The position numbers were made by a program, and so were the translations under genes. The notes under the pieces were generated by a model that saw only the letters and a list, made by a program, of their open reading frames with translations, ran no database searches and was not told where the DNA came from. From Skeletonema tropicum (Eukaryota; Bacillariophyta; Thalassiosirophyceae; Thalassiosirales; Thalassiosiraceae): a DNA stretch of 64,000 nucleotides. The stretch spans positions 1,178,001 through 1,242,000 of the forward strand of contig CM074149.1 of NCBI GenBank assembly GCA_037178625.1. Reading direction: 5' to 3'. Below, piece after piece: positions 1 to 12,267 of the stretch (positions are counted from its first letter, which is position 1; every line of letters starts with the position of its first letter).

Positions 1-599
1 ATCAATAGACGGAATGCAGTACGTGCAATATGGACAGAGAGAGAAGACACGAACAGTGCCAAAAGCCATCAATAAACTTATTGACTCGCTAACTTTTGCA
101 GGATATGCCCACAAACCGCAACTGCAAACCGTAGTGCATCGACATGGGGGACTGAGTGTGCATGAATATATGAGGCATGGATCAAGAGGCCAAAAACGAT
201 GTAGCAAAAAAGCAGGATGTAACTGCCAAGCTTTAGGTGGAGGAGTTTGTATATTAGGCAAAGAAACATTGAGCTTTATGTGGAGGACGATTGTGAGCAC
301 AATTAATCTTTGATCCAGAGTGATTTTGTCAAGTAAAATCTCAAGAAGTTTGACATACCTTCCTTATATTTATTTCTAAAAAGAGTACATATATTTAGAT
401 TCAGAGTCTGATTCAGTGTGTGTCTCCTCATTTTCCTGCTCTGCACCACGGGGTATAGATACGTTTTAAGTTGAGAAGCGACTACTATATTTGCCTCTTC
501 TGACGTGAATTCTAGTCCTTCATGCATCAGCTTCGTTGCTTCTCCCTCTCCAGGAACTCCGTCAGAACAAGTATCTTTTGATTCGGCGCGAGAAGTGCT
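1..599. other. Left-edge intergenic DNA, no supportable gene
   Basis: I see no convincing gene here. Short reading frames exist on both strands. The minus-strand frame at 608-303 is rich in Ser, Glu and Thr and lies just downstream (on that strand) of the LRR-family fragment at 600-890, so it may be the decayed acidic tail of that fragment, but similarity to the other tails is not clear enough to call. Confidence 0.4.
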
Positions 600-890
600 G
601 TCAAGCAATCACCTGCGGCACATTGAGTAATGCTTTCGAATGATGTAGCTGTCAAAGCAAAGAGAATCTTCCATTATTTGAATTGCCTTGAGGAGCATTG
701 CTACTGCCCATTTTGTCTTGCCACCTACCTGATCATTACGAAGCATGAGCTCCTCCTACCTACCTGTTTGAGTAACAATCTGTGCCTCTTAAAGTGCAAC
801 CTCCTCCCTCAATCATATCCTCTATCGCACCATGAATCGCACCTTCCTTTCCTGTTTCTGCATCTATCTAGTTCATATTGATCTAAACTT
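600..890 (-). pseudogene. Degenerate 3' fragment of the LRR membrane protein family
   Basis: Read on the minus strand, this stretch resembles the coiled-coil tail segment of the LRR family. The block around 693-760 aligns by eye with 44605-44670 of copy C and with 9290-9360 of the other fragment: in each, a stretch meaning 'atggcaagacaaaatgg' on the minus strand is followed by one for E-E-L-M. A second block at 805-885 resembles 9395-9460. Frames are not open throughout, so this is a remnant and not a gene. It lies just upstream of copy A in opposite orientation, which suggests that the family has been repeatedly copied and inverted here. Confidence 0.5.
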
Positions 891-1197
891 TTGGGCCTTG
901 TACTTGTACTTACTTATGACTTGTCGCTGGTTCATGGCGTTTGCATCCATGCGTATGTATGTACTTACGTCTCCTCCCCGCCTCCGAGACGGTCCGAGTC
1001 GCAGTGAGACGCGAGCGGTTTCCAACATTCGCTGGGTAACGTGTGAAGCGTTGCCGACGCCCGACGCCGCAACACAACTATGTATCATCTACCTACATAC
1101 ACTGAGTCTACACTGTCGTTATTAATATTGAAGAGGTTGTCGTTTGTCGTCTCCATCCCGCCCTTTGAGAGATACATTGAAAGTCAAATTATTATCA
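891..1197 (+). other. Upstream region of LRR copy A
   Basis: Non-coding by inspection. It precedes the ATG of copy A at 1198, whose context is favourable (A-rich bases directly before the start). I see no clear TATA box and no strong similarity to the region upstream of copy B. Confidence 0.4.
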
Positions 1198-4100
1198 TGA
1201 GCACTGAAAACGGCACTCCTAACGGCGCTCTATCCACATCTGATGATGCAGCCATGATGGATCGACGTGTTCATTTGGAGCAGGCGATAATTCTTCGCTC
1301 TCTGTTGGGCGACGCCACTTCAGCTGCAACAGTCGCTGCTGTTGTTCGTGATCTTGAAGTCATCCAAGAGATTTTAAAGAAGGAAGGTGCGGCGCTCAAT
1401 AATAATCATCAGCTGGCCGCCATTTCGACGGATCTGTTTTTGGGTGCAGCGCTGCTTCGTTTGATAAATGAGAGAAGTGGCGGGCCGAGTAGTAGCGGCG
1501 GCATCGTCTCATGGTGATGTTGATGCGGCATCCGATCAGCAGTTGATGGACGCAGCAGCAGCCGCCGCCACAGAGGAGAAGAAAAGGGCAGCTAAAGCGG
1601 CCAGGAGGAAACGTCGCAAAAAGAACAAAAAGGCCGCCAAGCTTAGGAATGCCAATCTCATGTCACGGTCGAGGGGTGGAATTATGTCGCTGATTCTGAT
1701 GGTCGCATTTGGCTCCATCATTTTGTTGGTTTCCCCCTTCTCACTAATTCATCAGATCGTTGGATCTGGTGAGGGGAGAAGCTCCTACCAGCCAAGCCAC
1801 CGTCTGCATTCAATAACTTTCGTCAGCGGCTCAGGGAACATCGATCGAATAATGATAATGCGGCTTCTTCATCAACCGAAATTATTATCAGTCCATTGCC
1901 AGCGGTTGCACAGCCTCCCATCTTCGCTGCTGCCACCAATCATCGTATGAAATTCGACACATTAAGGTCAGAGGCATGTTTGGACACTCCCAACTGGAAG
2001 GATAAATATAGTCATGGGTGTGATTGGTATGGAGAATATGATTGGTGTTCGTCCGCTGACATGTGGGCAGGAGATATGGGACCAGCAACAAGCCATTGCT
2101 GTTTCTGTGGCGAATCACATCCATCAAGCTCCCCAACAAAGTCAGCTACTCCTTCAACCTCTCCAACAATCACAAACTCCCCAACAAAGTCAGCTATTCC
2201 TTCAAATCCCCCTTCGGTCTTTCCAACAATATTTCCATCAACCTCCCCAACAAAGTCAGCTATACCTTCAACGTCTCCATCGAGCTCTCCATCAATACTA
2301 ACGTGTGAGCGTTCTAAGTCAGTATGTCAGAACAACATTGTCTTGGGGATGGAGGGAGGTGTGAAGACAGCACTTGTGTGATGAAGCAGAGTATTTTTGC
2401 TGTGGAGATCATGATGTCGAAATTATCACTTATTTGGGACAAAATTACACTGTTGGATTGTATAATGAGTGTAAATGCAACTTTTGGTCGCCTCTTTGTG
2501 AAGATGCAGGCGTGGGAGAAGCTTGTGATTATGCAGCTGAATATTGCTGTGGAGATTACAGATCGTTCCTTTATTTGAACAGTCCGTCATGTTACTGTGA
2601 TTTCTTCAACTACGCTCAGAATGAATTTGGATACAGGTTGAAAACAAAGGCAATGAAATTAGCAAAGAATTCTCTTATCCCTGTGACTATAGTTGGTACC
2701 TTGTCGATGAAGATGAAGAGAGGACAAGCCTGGAGGCGATATACAACAAAACAAATGGCATGAACTGGAAAAACAATCATGGTAGGATGAGTGAGACAAT
2801 ACCGCATTGCCAGTGGTATGGAATAACTTGCAGCCGGGGACGCATTACCAGTATTAATTTGAGGGGCAACAATCTTGTAGGCCAGTTTCCTTTGTACACA
2901 CGTAGCAACACAGATGAATTGGGGAATCCTGTCTCAGAGAGCCAATGGGAATACACAAAGTATGGTTTGGCAAATCTTCATCAATGGCTAGAGACTGTTG
3001 ATTTGGCAGATAACAAGCTCACTGGCACGATCGACTATCTTCCGCTCTACAATCTCGAGTCACTTATACACCTTGATGTCTCGGGAAACCAGCTCAGTGG
3101 AGAGATAAATGCACTCGTCACTCCAATCATAAGGCACTCCGACTTTAGCAACAACAAGTTTACGTCCATTCGTCGCATTGAAAAGTATAAGAAATCCTAT
3201 CAAACGCTACGCTATTGCAACGTGAGCAACAATCCTCTCGATATAAACGCCGCTGACCTCGTCAAGAATATTCAATCCAACATTGAGCAATTCTTCGCAT
3301 CAAACAATCAAATCTACGGGAGTCTTCCAGAGTCATTGAGTAATAATCTTCCCCAGCTACAACTACTCGACATGTCACGCAACTCTCTCTCTCCGGGAGT
3401 CTTTCAGAGTCATTGGATAATCTCAATCTTTTACGGTTACAAAAACTCGACATTTCACACAACTCTCTCTCGTTCGCATTGAAAAGTATAAGGGATCATA
3501 TCAAACGCTTCGCTTTTGCAACGTTAGCAACAATCCTCTCAATATAAACGCCGCTGGCCTCGTCAAAAATGCTCAATCCAACATTGAGCAATTCTTCGCA
3601 TCAAACAATCAAATCTACGGCAGTCTTCCAGAGACATTGAATGATTTTCCACGGTTACAACAAATCGACATATCACACAACTCTCTCACCGGGAGCCTTC
3701 CAGAGTCATTGAATAATCTCAATCTTCCACAGTTACAGAAATGCGACATGTCAAACAACTCTCTCTCCGGGAATCTTACAGAGTCATTGAATAATCTCGA
3801 TCTTCCACAGTTGCGTTTCATCAACATATCACACAACTCTTTCTCTGGAACTCTTCCAGAGTCATTGAATAATCTTCCACAATTACAACAATTCGACGTG
3901 TCACACAACGATCTCTATGGGAACATATATGGTTTTGCGGAATCAAATGTTATCCTCCAAGAGCTTTATTTGTCCAATCAAAGAGTCGGCTTTACTGGTT
4001 CAATTCCAGAAGATCTAGGAAGGTTCCAATCTCTCAAAGTATTGAATCTAGCTGGCAACGAGCTGGCAGGTACTATTCCACCTGCTATTGGAAACATGGC

Positions 4101-6426
4101 ATTGCTGAAAGTGCTTGATTTATCCTGGAACGATCTAACTGGCACGATTCCTGTTGAGCTCGGACTACTCGAAGGTGAGTAAATTGTCTCTCATTGTCAC
4201 ATTTTGCAGCCGTACGTACAATGAAACTGATATGCCAACACTAAAAATTTGCGTCTTGCTTCATCTGAAGGTGTCTTGAAATACCTCGATCTGTCAAATA
4301 ACACCTTGTCTGGAGTTATTCCTTCTGAGATTGGACAGCTTCAAGGGCTTTCTGTATTCTTGAGCGGTAATCGCTTCCACAATTTGGCTTCAACTGCCCC
4401 GCTCAGTCTTTGTATTTTGCGTAGCGGTGAAGTTTTTGACCTAGCAGATGACTACATATTATGTCCAAAAGAACGAAATGCCTTGAGTGACTTGTATGAT
4501 TCTGCCAAGGGAGCAGAGTGGACAGATAGAACCAATTGGCAGGATGAGTACAAAAGCCATTGTGATTGGCACGGAGTCACTTGCGATGAATGGAATCAGG
4601 TGACAAAACTTGAGCTTAGGAACAATGGCTTGTCGGGGAGATTGAGTACGAGCATTGGAATTCTAGATTCAATCGAAGTGTTGGACTTGAGTGACAATGA
4701 TATTAAGGTGATGCTGATGTGCTGAGTTGATTCTATTGTTGCCATCTCTTTTATTGCTCGTTCTCACCAAATATCATTGTTCTTTTGTTGCACTCAACAC
4801 AACACAACACATCTCAACCCACAGGGATCAATTCCAACAGAGATTGGCCTACTATCCCAACTCAATTACCTGCGTCTCAGTTACAATGCCTTTACCGGGG
4901 CCCCGAAAGACTTGGTTTATTTGGGAGAGCTCCAACTGCTTCAACTTCAAAGCAACAGAATTACTGAAATGCCTGATATGCCAAAAATAGACCAGAGTAA
5001 ATTCAACGAATCCACATTCATCACAGACTGCGGCGTGCCATCTGCCTTTGAAGAGGCTCTCATGTGTGAGAATTGTACAATGTGCTGTGAGTTTTAGTAT
5101 TACTGTGATTGCTGATTATCTTTCTCTTCAGAACATTCCTCTCACCAAGTTCCGTCTACACTGTCATCACGCGCCAGGTAACGCAAATGAGGACTGTTAT
5201 CCACAAGAAGACTCACGAGTTGCTGAATTAGGTCTCACCTACGTCACGTTTGCTGCTGTTCTCTTTGCTGGCCTTGTTGCATTTAGCTTCGCAGTCGTCC
5301 GGTGTTTATATTTCGTCAGGGAAGAAAGCAATAGTGGAAACGTTCTCACGAGGTCTGCGGAAGAGAGGCTTGAAGAAGATGACAAATATGCTTTGAGTCG
5401 AATCGGCAAAGAATCCGTATATTCTTACTTTGTAACAGAAAGTCGCGTTGGTTGGGTGGTAGCTTTCACTACACTTGGCGTACAGGTGCTAAGTCTCATT
5501 TTCTTCATCATCGCTTCAGAGGCCAACTTGCAAGATGACAAGATCGACATACAATTCACGTGGAAATGCCCTCGTGACTCCGATGAGTGCAGGAACACAG
5601 CCGATTTGACTAATGCTGGCTGGTTTATTTTCTGCATGCTAATGATTGCCAATCTTGCAAAGGATTCGATTAATGGATCCAAGTTGATATACTATTCATC
5701 TAAGATCAGGCATCCGATTGGAGCAAGAATTCGCTATTTCATTGGCGGGATAGGCTTATGTTCGATTACACTATTTGCCTTGTATGTAAGTTGTTGCGAA
5801 GGAAGATGTCTGTCTATCACACAGTGCATTTTGCTCTCGCACATCCGACTGACACATTTCACTTTGCGCCTCTATTTCAGGTCAGTACCGTATACAACAA
5901 GGCAATTGCGACGAGTGATACTGATATCATTGTTAATTCAGTAATCGTACTGTTTGTGATGGATTTGGACGAATGGATCTTTGGTTCATTGAAAGCATGC
6001 AATAAGAGGTGGACTGCACATGCATCTGATTCGGAATCTAGTTCTGAGGCTGATGCAGAAAAGGAAGGAGCTATCAAGGAAATGAAGGAGGAAATTGCAC
6101 TGCAAAAGACGCAGATTGCTGCGCAACAGAAGGAGCTCATGCATCAGAAGGATCAAATGGCTAAGCAAAATGACGAGATTGCACTGCTCCGCGAGTCAAT
6201 GAACAAAATGCAGGAATCGTTTGCTGCTGTTTCTGCTGCTGCAGGAGCTGTAGCAGTAGCACCCGAATCTATCCGTCAAAGTCCTTCGAATGAAAGCGTG
6301 ACTTCATATCCAGCCGAATTGGAAGTTACTAGTTCGGACGCAGATGCAGGAGAGGACGCGTCAGTGAATGAAGTGGAAGACTCGGATAAAGAAGTTGAGA
6401 AAGACGAAGATGAGACTGCGTTTTAG
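1198..6426 (+). pseudogene. LRR multi-pass membrane protein, copy A, frame-broken
   Basis: By comparison with copies B and C, the protein has these parts in order: a helical N-terminus; a Lys/Arg-rich stretch (about 1575-1650); one membrane segment (1680-1745); a Cys-rich module of the form C.DTPNW....CDWY......G.A...CC.C (1977-2112); Ser/Pro/Thr linkers; a second Cys-rich region; an LRRNT-like cap (2740-2840); about ten leucine-rich repeats with the N.L.G.IP pattern; a second LRRNT-like cap (4460-4600); more repeats; then about five membrane segments (5230-5990) and an acidic coiled-coil tail. Introns by GT-AG and paralogue comparison: 4175-4270, 4708-4824 and 5786-5880. Single-base frame breaks are visible near 1471, 1773, 2375 and 2660, and another where a 301-bp duplication begins near 3400-3475. 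It is therefore a pseudogene or carries assembly indels. A receptor-like role is inference. Confidence 0.8.
3174..3636 (+). repeat. Internal tandem duplication, 301-bp offset, in the LRR region of copy A
   Basis: The segment from 3174 (cgcattgaaaagtataag) recurs from 3475 with about 90% identity over some 160 bases, and weaker leucine-rich-repeat similarity continues after it. The offset of 301 is not a multiple of three, and the second unit is read in a different frame from the first. Copies B and C have a single version of this segment. Confidence 0.85.
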
Positions 6427-6899
6427 ATGAAGGAACAGGGCATAGATGAGAATCACAGACACCCTGGATACAGAATGAATTAGAGAGTAACATGTAGAAG
6501 TAGTAGCAGCAGCACCAGATTCTGAAAGACGTCCCTGAATGTGAAATGAAATGAAGGTGGAAGTTTGATGCTGCAGAGCGAGGCGTATGTTAGGGATAAA
6601 TTTAGGGTCAACTTAGAGATTACAAGGTTATACAAACTACAATGAGGAATTGAGTTCTGTCTCTCTCTATGGTTATACTTCTGATGAAACGATGAAGACA
6701 ATAGAGTTAGCAACCGATTTCAGCTACTGAAAAGAACTGATCATAATCTATGAGCAGATACAGGGGTGTATCTTAGATTAATTTAGTATGCCACATCGTA
6801 TAGCACACTTCTACAATTCCCTACACCCCCTTCAACATTTGTAATATATATCCAAACAATAAAACACTGGTCATCCCCACATACGTACATCCCAATCCT
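6427..6899. other. Intergenic, convergent 3' ends
   Basis: Lies between the stop of LRR copy A and the 3' end of the minus-strand locus at 6900. It probably holds both 3' untranslated regions (an aataaaac stretch at about 6858 could act in polyadenylation of copy A). No gene seen. Confidence 0.5.
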
Positions 6900-8267
6900 T
6901 TACTCATCATCATCAACTACACCGCTGCTCACACTATCCATTGAATTCACATGTTCCAAAATAACTTCTCTGGTAAGTTCCAAATCTTCTTGTCTCGATT
7001 TGGCTGGTGATCCACCTGGACCAAATTTGATGGAAATCGACGCTGGAGTTGCTGCTGTTGAAGTTGCTGCTGCTGCTGTTGAAGTTGATACTGGTGGGCT
7101 CTCCTCTTCTACAACAACTTGGTCCTTCGTTTCCTCCACCACCTGCACTTGCTGCTGCTGACTCTTTCGATACTCCTTCTCCGCCAACTTCAATCTTTCG
7201 TTCCGCCTCTACAATCGCCACTTTCTTCTTCTCCATCTCCACATTGTGCCTGTTCATCATTGATACGTTGTTGTTCTATGGATCGTTCGGCATCACGTCG
7301 TTGAAGCATTTCAATTTTGGAATCTAGATTTTTGACTAGTGGAGTTGTGGTTGGGATGCCAATGGTGTTGCCCACGCTGACCTTTTTGTTGCTGCCAACA
7401 GCAGAGGTAGCAGGAGGAGGCTGTGTGATTTTGATGGCATCATTCAACACATTTGACCGCTTTTCTACATCATTCAATTGCTGTTGAATCCATTCTTCCG
7501 ACATTGGTTCAATTTCAGCCGTCGGCTTCTTCTTTGCTGTCTGTTCTTCAATCTTCTTCACCGCATTACCATTTGTAACCTTAATTTCCCCCTCAGTTTT
7601 CGAACTCATTTTCATTCAAACTCTCTCCATCACATTTTCATCATCATTATCATCACTACAAGAATCACCACCAAACTTATTCCTCACTACATTTGCAAAA
7701 CTTGCCCCCGCCCCAATTGCACCAATTGTAACTACAAATTTCCCCATCTTTCTCACTATTACCTTCCCGCCACTGCTGCTCTTTGATACCACAAGTGACG
7801 TGTCCTCCACACTACTAGCACTACTGGTGCGCAATGAAAAGAAACTACCACTACTTTTGGCAACTGCCGATTGAGGAATCGTCATCGTGGCAATGGATAG
7901 GATGGTGGAGAGGAGGATTAATTTGGATTTGTGTGTGAGAATGGTGGATAGGTGGAGAAGAAGTGTACGGATTTTATGAACTGCTTGAGTTGCTTTGGTT
8001 CGCAGGTTGGCTGTTCCAAGAGCGTTGTGGTTGTTGTTGGAGGAGGTGGCGGATAGTTGCATATGTAGGAGCGTGTACGGTGTGCTGCATTGTGGTTGTC
8101 GAGGCAAGGAGCGATGATGATTGCTGCGTGATGATGATTAGTGTTCTTCGTGTTGATAGTATTGATTCGACTGCTGCCTGCCGAAAACGCCTCTGTTGAC
8201 TGAGGGAGAGGAGGCTAATAGTAATAGCATCACCGCCGTCATGGTGGTGCTGCAAAGTGGACTTCAT
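6900..8267 (-). pseudogene. Coiled-coil membrane protein locus, broken by an in-frame stop and frameshifts
   Basis: Function not recognised. A coherent protein can be followed across frames. The N-terminus is Ser/Arg/Gln-rich and transit-like (ATG at 8267 in one frame, or 8062 in the next). A hydrophobic stretch ending in IPQSAVA (about 7870-7940) resembles a signal or thylakoid transfer peptide. A second Gly/Val hydrophobic segment lies near 7690-7770, followed by an Asp-rich linker. An in-frame TGA at 7618-7616 is followed at once by ATG in the same frame. After it come a charged helix with MSEEWIQQQLNDVEKR, a coiled coil (EMEKKKVAIVEAER, then LAEKEYRKSQQQQ) and an acidic tail ending at 6900. 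The coiled coil needs at least two frame changes, near 7245 and 7200. It could be a plastid membrane protein pseudogene, or an intact gene with sequencing indels. Confidence 0.5.
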
Positions 8268-9077
8268 CGTTGTCGTTATATCTTGTGAGTTTGTTGTCAG
8301 GTCGTTGCTTGTGATAGCTGCTCAGAGGCGCGCGCTCATAAGATGTGTACAATAGACTAAAGGACATGGTTCGGCTTTCACCAAGGCGCGCGGCGGCAGC
8401 TGGATGGCATTGGTATGGTAGGTACTTTCAGAAGATCTTTTGGATTTTGGAGCAAAGAGTGACGTGGCCATGGGCACGTATTTTCCAGGAACGGTAAAGT
8501 TAGATGGGTGTCTGGTAAAATTAGACGGTATCTTCTGACTTCTGGTATCCATCGTGAGAGGTGATGAGAAGTATATTTCTCGCTAGATGACGGACGAGTT
8601 GAGGGTGGGCCTTTTTGATGTCCTGTCCATCATGGTCTCTATAGAGGAGTACCAAGCTGGCGTTGCTGGCAGGGTGACTTTTAGACTACAGTTAATAAGC
8701 TTTTCCTTGGAAATCGAGTCCAGAAAATCCTACTGAAGTCTGGGTTAAGTTCTAATGCTAATGTTACATTCTTCTACTAGAGCATAAAACAGAGACACAG
8801 GCCTCAATTTCGCTTCGATGACACTTCATTTCATCTGAACTTACTATCGTATGTATCTAGCCTTATAACATCTCAGTTGACCTAAATTTATCCTACTAAA
8901 TCTCTGTAGCATTAAAACTCCGCCTCTTCGTCACACTCATATTCAGAGGCGTACGATTCAGAGTTTGCTGCTGCTGCTGCTACTTCTACATCTACATGTT
9001 GTGAATCCTCTCATTCATTTTTTATGAATCACAGGATATTTTGATCTCCTCCTCCCGATGATCTGTCCCTTCATCTA
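8268..9077. other. Intergenic, no gene seen
   Basis: Contains only short unsupported frames. The left part should hold the promoter of the minus-strand locus at 8267; the right part follows the LRR-family fragment's stop on the minus strand. Confidence 0.45.
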
Positions 9078-9723
9078 CTAAAGCGCAGTCTCATCTTCAT
9101 CTTTCTCAACTTCTTTATCAAAGTCTTCCACTTCATTCACTGATGCATCTGTGTCTGAGCTAGAATCTTCCAATTCGGCTGTATATGACGCCACATTTTC
9201 TTTTGGAGGACTTTGAGGGATGGACTCAGAAGCTACAGCAGCAGAAGCAAAGACAGCAGCAAAAGAATCTTTGCATTTTTTTCATTGACTCGCGGAGCTG
9301 TGCAATCTCGTCATTTTGCCTTGCCATTTGATCCTTCTGAAGCATGAGCTCCTCCTGTTGGGACGCTAGCTGCGTCTATTGATGAGCAATTTCCTCCTTC
9401 ATTTCCTCGATAGATAGCACGTCCTTTTCTGCTTCTGCCTCAGAACTAGATTCCGAATCAGATGCATGTGCAGTCCACCTCTTATTGCATGCTTTCAATG
9501 AAGCAAAGATCCATTCGTCCAAATCCATCACAAACAGTACGATTACTGAATTAAAAATGATATCAGTATCGCTCGTCGCAATTGCCTTGTTGTATACGGT
9601 ACTATCCTGAAAGAGTGGCGAAGGTGGAATTCGAAGTGTGACTAAGTGACATATTTCAATCAGATGCAAGAGCAAATGTATAGTATGATAGACAGACATT
9701 ATTGCAAGCAACATGGATGACAC
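9078..9723 (-). pseudogene. 3' fragment of the LRR membrane protein family
   Basis: On the minus strand it starts inside the last intron of the family (9723 to about 9610) and continues into the last membrane segment and tail: DSTVYNKAIATSDTD, then IVLFVMDLDEWIF, then CNKRWTAHASDSESSSEAEA, the same order as in copies A and C. A stop interrupts it near 9378, and the remaining tail (9140-9080) matches the end of copy A (EVEKDEDET, then a stop at 9078). The intron acceptor region has decayed from CAG-GTC to CAG-GAT. No LRR or upstream exons accompany it, so it is a truncated copy. It probably arose with the rearrangement that placed A and B in opposite orientation. Confidence 0.85.
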
Positions 9724-9995
9724 GATAAGTGACTATGTTTATGCTCCATTTATCTAATTTTACAAAGGAAGATCAAGCGACAAGCACGCCACGATCATGG
9801 ACAAGCACACTACGATCGAGTTCACGCAGATCCATCTACAATACTACAGATCTCCACGGAACTTGTCCTCATTCTCTGCTCTCGATCGCCATACCCTCTT
9901 CAAATCTCCAGATACACCAAGGAAGAGTTGCTGACCTGCAAACCAGTTTGCATAGCCAGAGCTAGCGCGATTGTTGCGTTACACCATTGCGTTCC

Positions 9996-11739
9996 TCATT
10001 CTATACTTCGTTCCTCCTCGCTTGCCTCATCCATAACTTGTAAATATCTGTCAAAGTTTGTCTCCTCTACCAATTGAATGCTTTGGAATGTAGAATATCT
10101 GTCACAAAACCATCTCAGTACGTTTGACAGGTCACGAAAGAGACTCGTGGCATATCGACCATCTTGCCATTCCTCCACGTTACCATCGGAGGATGTCCCC
10201 CTTCGACGTGACATGGTACCCTCTTCAAACCCCTCCTTGAATCGAATCTGCATCCAAGAAAAGTTCAACCAACTTGCAAACAGTGATAAGTTTGTTTCCT
10301 CTCCCGTGAGTGGATCTTTCCTGTCGATGGAATTGAATCCAACAAGGATGTATCGTGTGCCTAATGTTGTTGCTAGTCCCTCGTGTAATATTTCGGCGTG
10401 TGACAGTAGCGCTTCACCTACGTTTGGATTGATATCGACATAGGTCCTATCGTTTCTATTGTGGAATCTTTATTTATCACATTTGTGTGAGCACAAAACA
10501 GTATGCAGCAAATATACATATAGCACATCTGTAATAAGTATCATCAAGTTGAGGTAATCAATTCTAGTCGCTTACCTTGTACCTCCTCCCTCAAATCCAT
10601 CATTCAATAGTATATTGAAACTCAAATGTGAGCTATCAGTATGTCGTCGAAGCTGCTGCTGTCCTCTGGTAGCATCATAGCGCACAACAAAAATCTGACG
10701 GATGAAATATAATAATACAACAAAGGGAAGATTAATAATTGTTGAGAGTATTGTACGCAACAACAATTTGCCATCAGTCAGTAAATAATATGCACTCTCG
10801 AGATATATTTCACAAAAAAACTCACATCATTCGCTCGAATAGCTCCCCTCGCAATACCAAACGCCCTCTCCACCACAGGCGCTAATCGTGCATTCAACCG
10901 TTCAGCGAGGTAGGCTCGATCCTCCGCAGTGAATGGATCAGTTACCAAATTCAAATCTGTCGTTGGATAGGAAGAATGACGACCCTTTTTTCCACCCGGA
11001 TGGTTCTTTCATGATGGATCTTAGATGTGTTCAATTTATATTGTTCTTCTGAATAATATGTTGTTGCATTGTCATGATGTTGCTGCTGCTGTGTCTGTGT
11101 AATGATGATATCTTCATCCTTCAGATCATGATGCTGCAACAACATCGAGGCCTTGTCACGCTGAGCACTCTCTGCATTTCGTTGGGCAGCGGCATGCGCC
11201 ATATCGATGATATGCTGACATTCGTCACGTGTAAATACGGGTGTTTGTAGGATTGTTCGTGCGGCAAAGAGATTGTTATCGTTGAGAAATGTGATGAAAA
11301 ATATGACAATGATGCAGATTAGATTGAGTAGGTTGGATATGATTGGATTGATGACTGTCGTCGTTGTCGTCGTTGCTTCTGCAGATGTCGATTCAACTCT
11401 AGTCCTGCACTACTTTCTTTCCGCTTGACGCGTAGCTTGCTGCTTTTGTTGTTGGGTCGCTTCTTATTAGCTCCTCGCTTCGCTGCTGCCGATGGCGCCG
11501 CTGCAGATTCATCACAATCAGTTGAAGTTGACGCAGACTGACTGTTCTACGAGCTTCCACCTGTTTAGTAGCAAACAGTACGGGCAGCACAATAATAAAC
11601 ACAGACACCGCGGCGACGAATTTTGTAAATGATGAGCTGACGTTCTCTTGCGAAAGTCGGGAAGCGTGATGTCGTCTGTGAGAAATTGCTCCCCGGGGAA
11701 CCAGGAACTGTAGGATCTTGTCACTGGGTGATGTGACAT
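9996..11739 (-). CDS. 2OG-Fe(II) oxygenase, prolyl 4-hydroxylase-like
   Basis: The family uses Fe(II), O2 and 2-oxoglutarate to hydroxylate proline or similar residues, commonly in the ER/Golgi. Seen here: a Ser/Ala/Lys-rich N-terminus; one membrane segment (about 11340-11280, LLNLICIIVIFFITFL); then the entry motif F-T-R-D-E-C-Q-H-I-I; KGRHSSYPTTDLNLV; the iron-binding H-x-D in RRHTDSSHLSF; F-E-G-G-G-T; and the distal H-E-G followed by G-T-R-Y-I-L-V-G-F, whose Arg would bind 2-oxoglutarate. Introns by GT-AG: 10695-10825 and 10447-10575; joined frames are open. A one-base frame break lies in an A6 homopolymer (plus-strand T run at 10986-10991), and the N-terminal frame before the membrane segment needs another change or intron near 11400. 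The start at 11739 is tentative. All catalytic residues are present, so this may be a working gene with sequence errors. Confidence 0.75.
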
Positions 11740-12267
11740 GATGATACTTAATAATATTATTGACGTGATGTCTTGAATTTTGAGAGAAGATTAGTGAGAG
11801 CGCATTGATAGGCTAGGACCTACAAGCTCTCATGGTCATAAAATAGAGTGAGCGAGCGAGAGGAGAGAGGAGGCAGATCTGATGGATGATGGATGGATGC
11901 TATTTTACAGTGAATCTCATGAATCTACAGCAGATGTTCAGAAGCGCGCTTTCTACTATTGGTTCCTTCGTACGTAAGCTTCCCAATCAACTAAACAAAG
12001 AAAAAATCCCGAGAAGACAAGACAGAGCTTACTCTTGTGTAAAGGTTGCGACTATTATGATAATGTTATGTTTGCTATTAGGATATAAAGGTTGTTTCAA
12101 GTATATATGGTCAGTTAGCTTGAAGCTAACAATGCAACCACAGGCTGTAGCCAGGTCAATCGAAGACAAGCCCTCAATTCTTTGTCGCTTTACACACATC
12201 CATCTTGATCTCGACTTAAATTATATATTTATCTCTAAAGTCTCGAGATCCTAAGTTTGAACATATA
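11740..12267. other. Intergenic between oxygenase gene and LRR copy B
   Basis: Left part is the presumptive promoter of the minus-strand oxygenase gene. A plus-strand frame of 122 codons at 11886-12254 has no recognisable features and is not called. The right end should hold the 3' untranslated region of copy B. Confidence 0.4.

Noticed and set aside
2014..2301. Gln-rich frame in LRR copy A
   Set aside because: Alternate-frame reading of the same Ser/Pro/Thr linker, which copy B confirms to be the real frame.
11886..12254. Plus-strand frame of 122 codons
   Set aside because: No recognisable features; lies where the 3' region of LRR copy B is expected.
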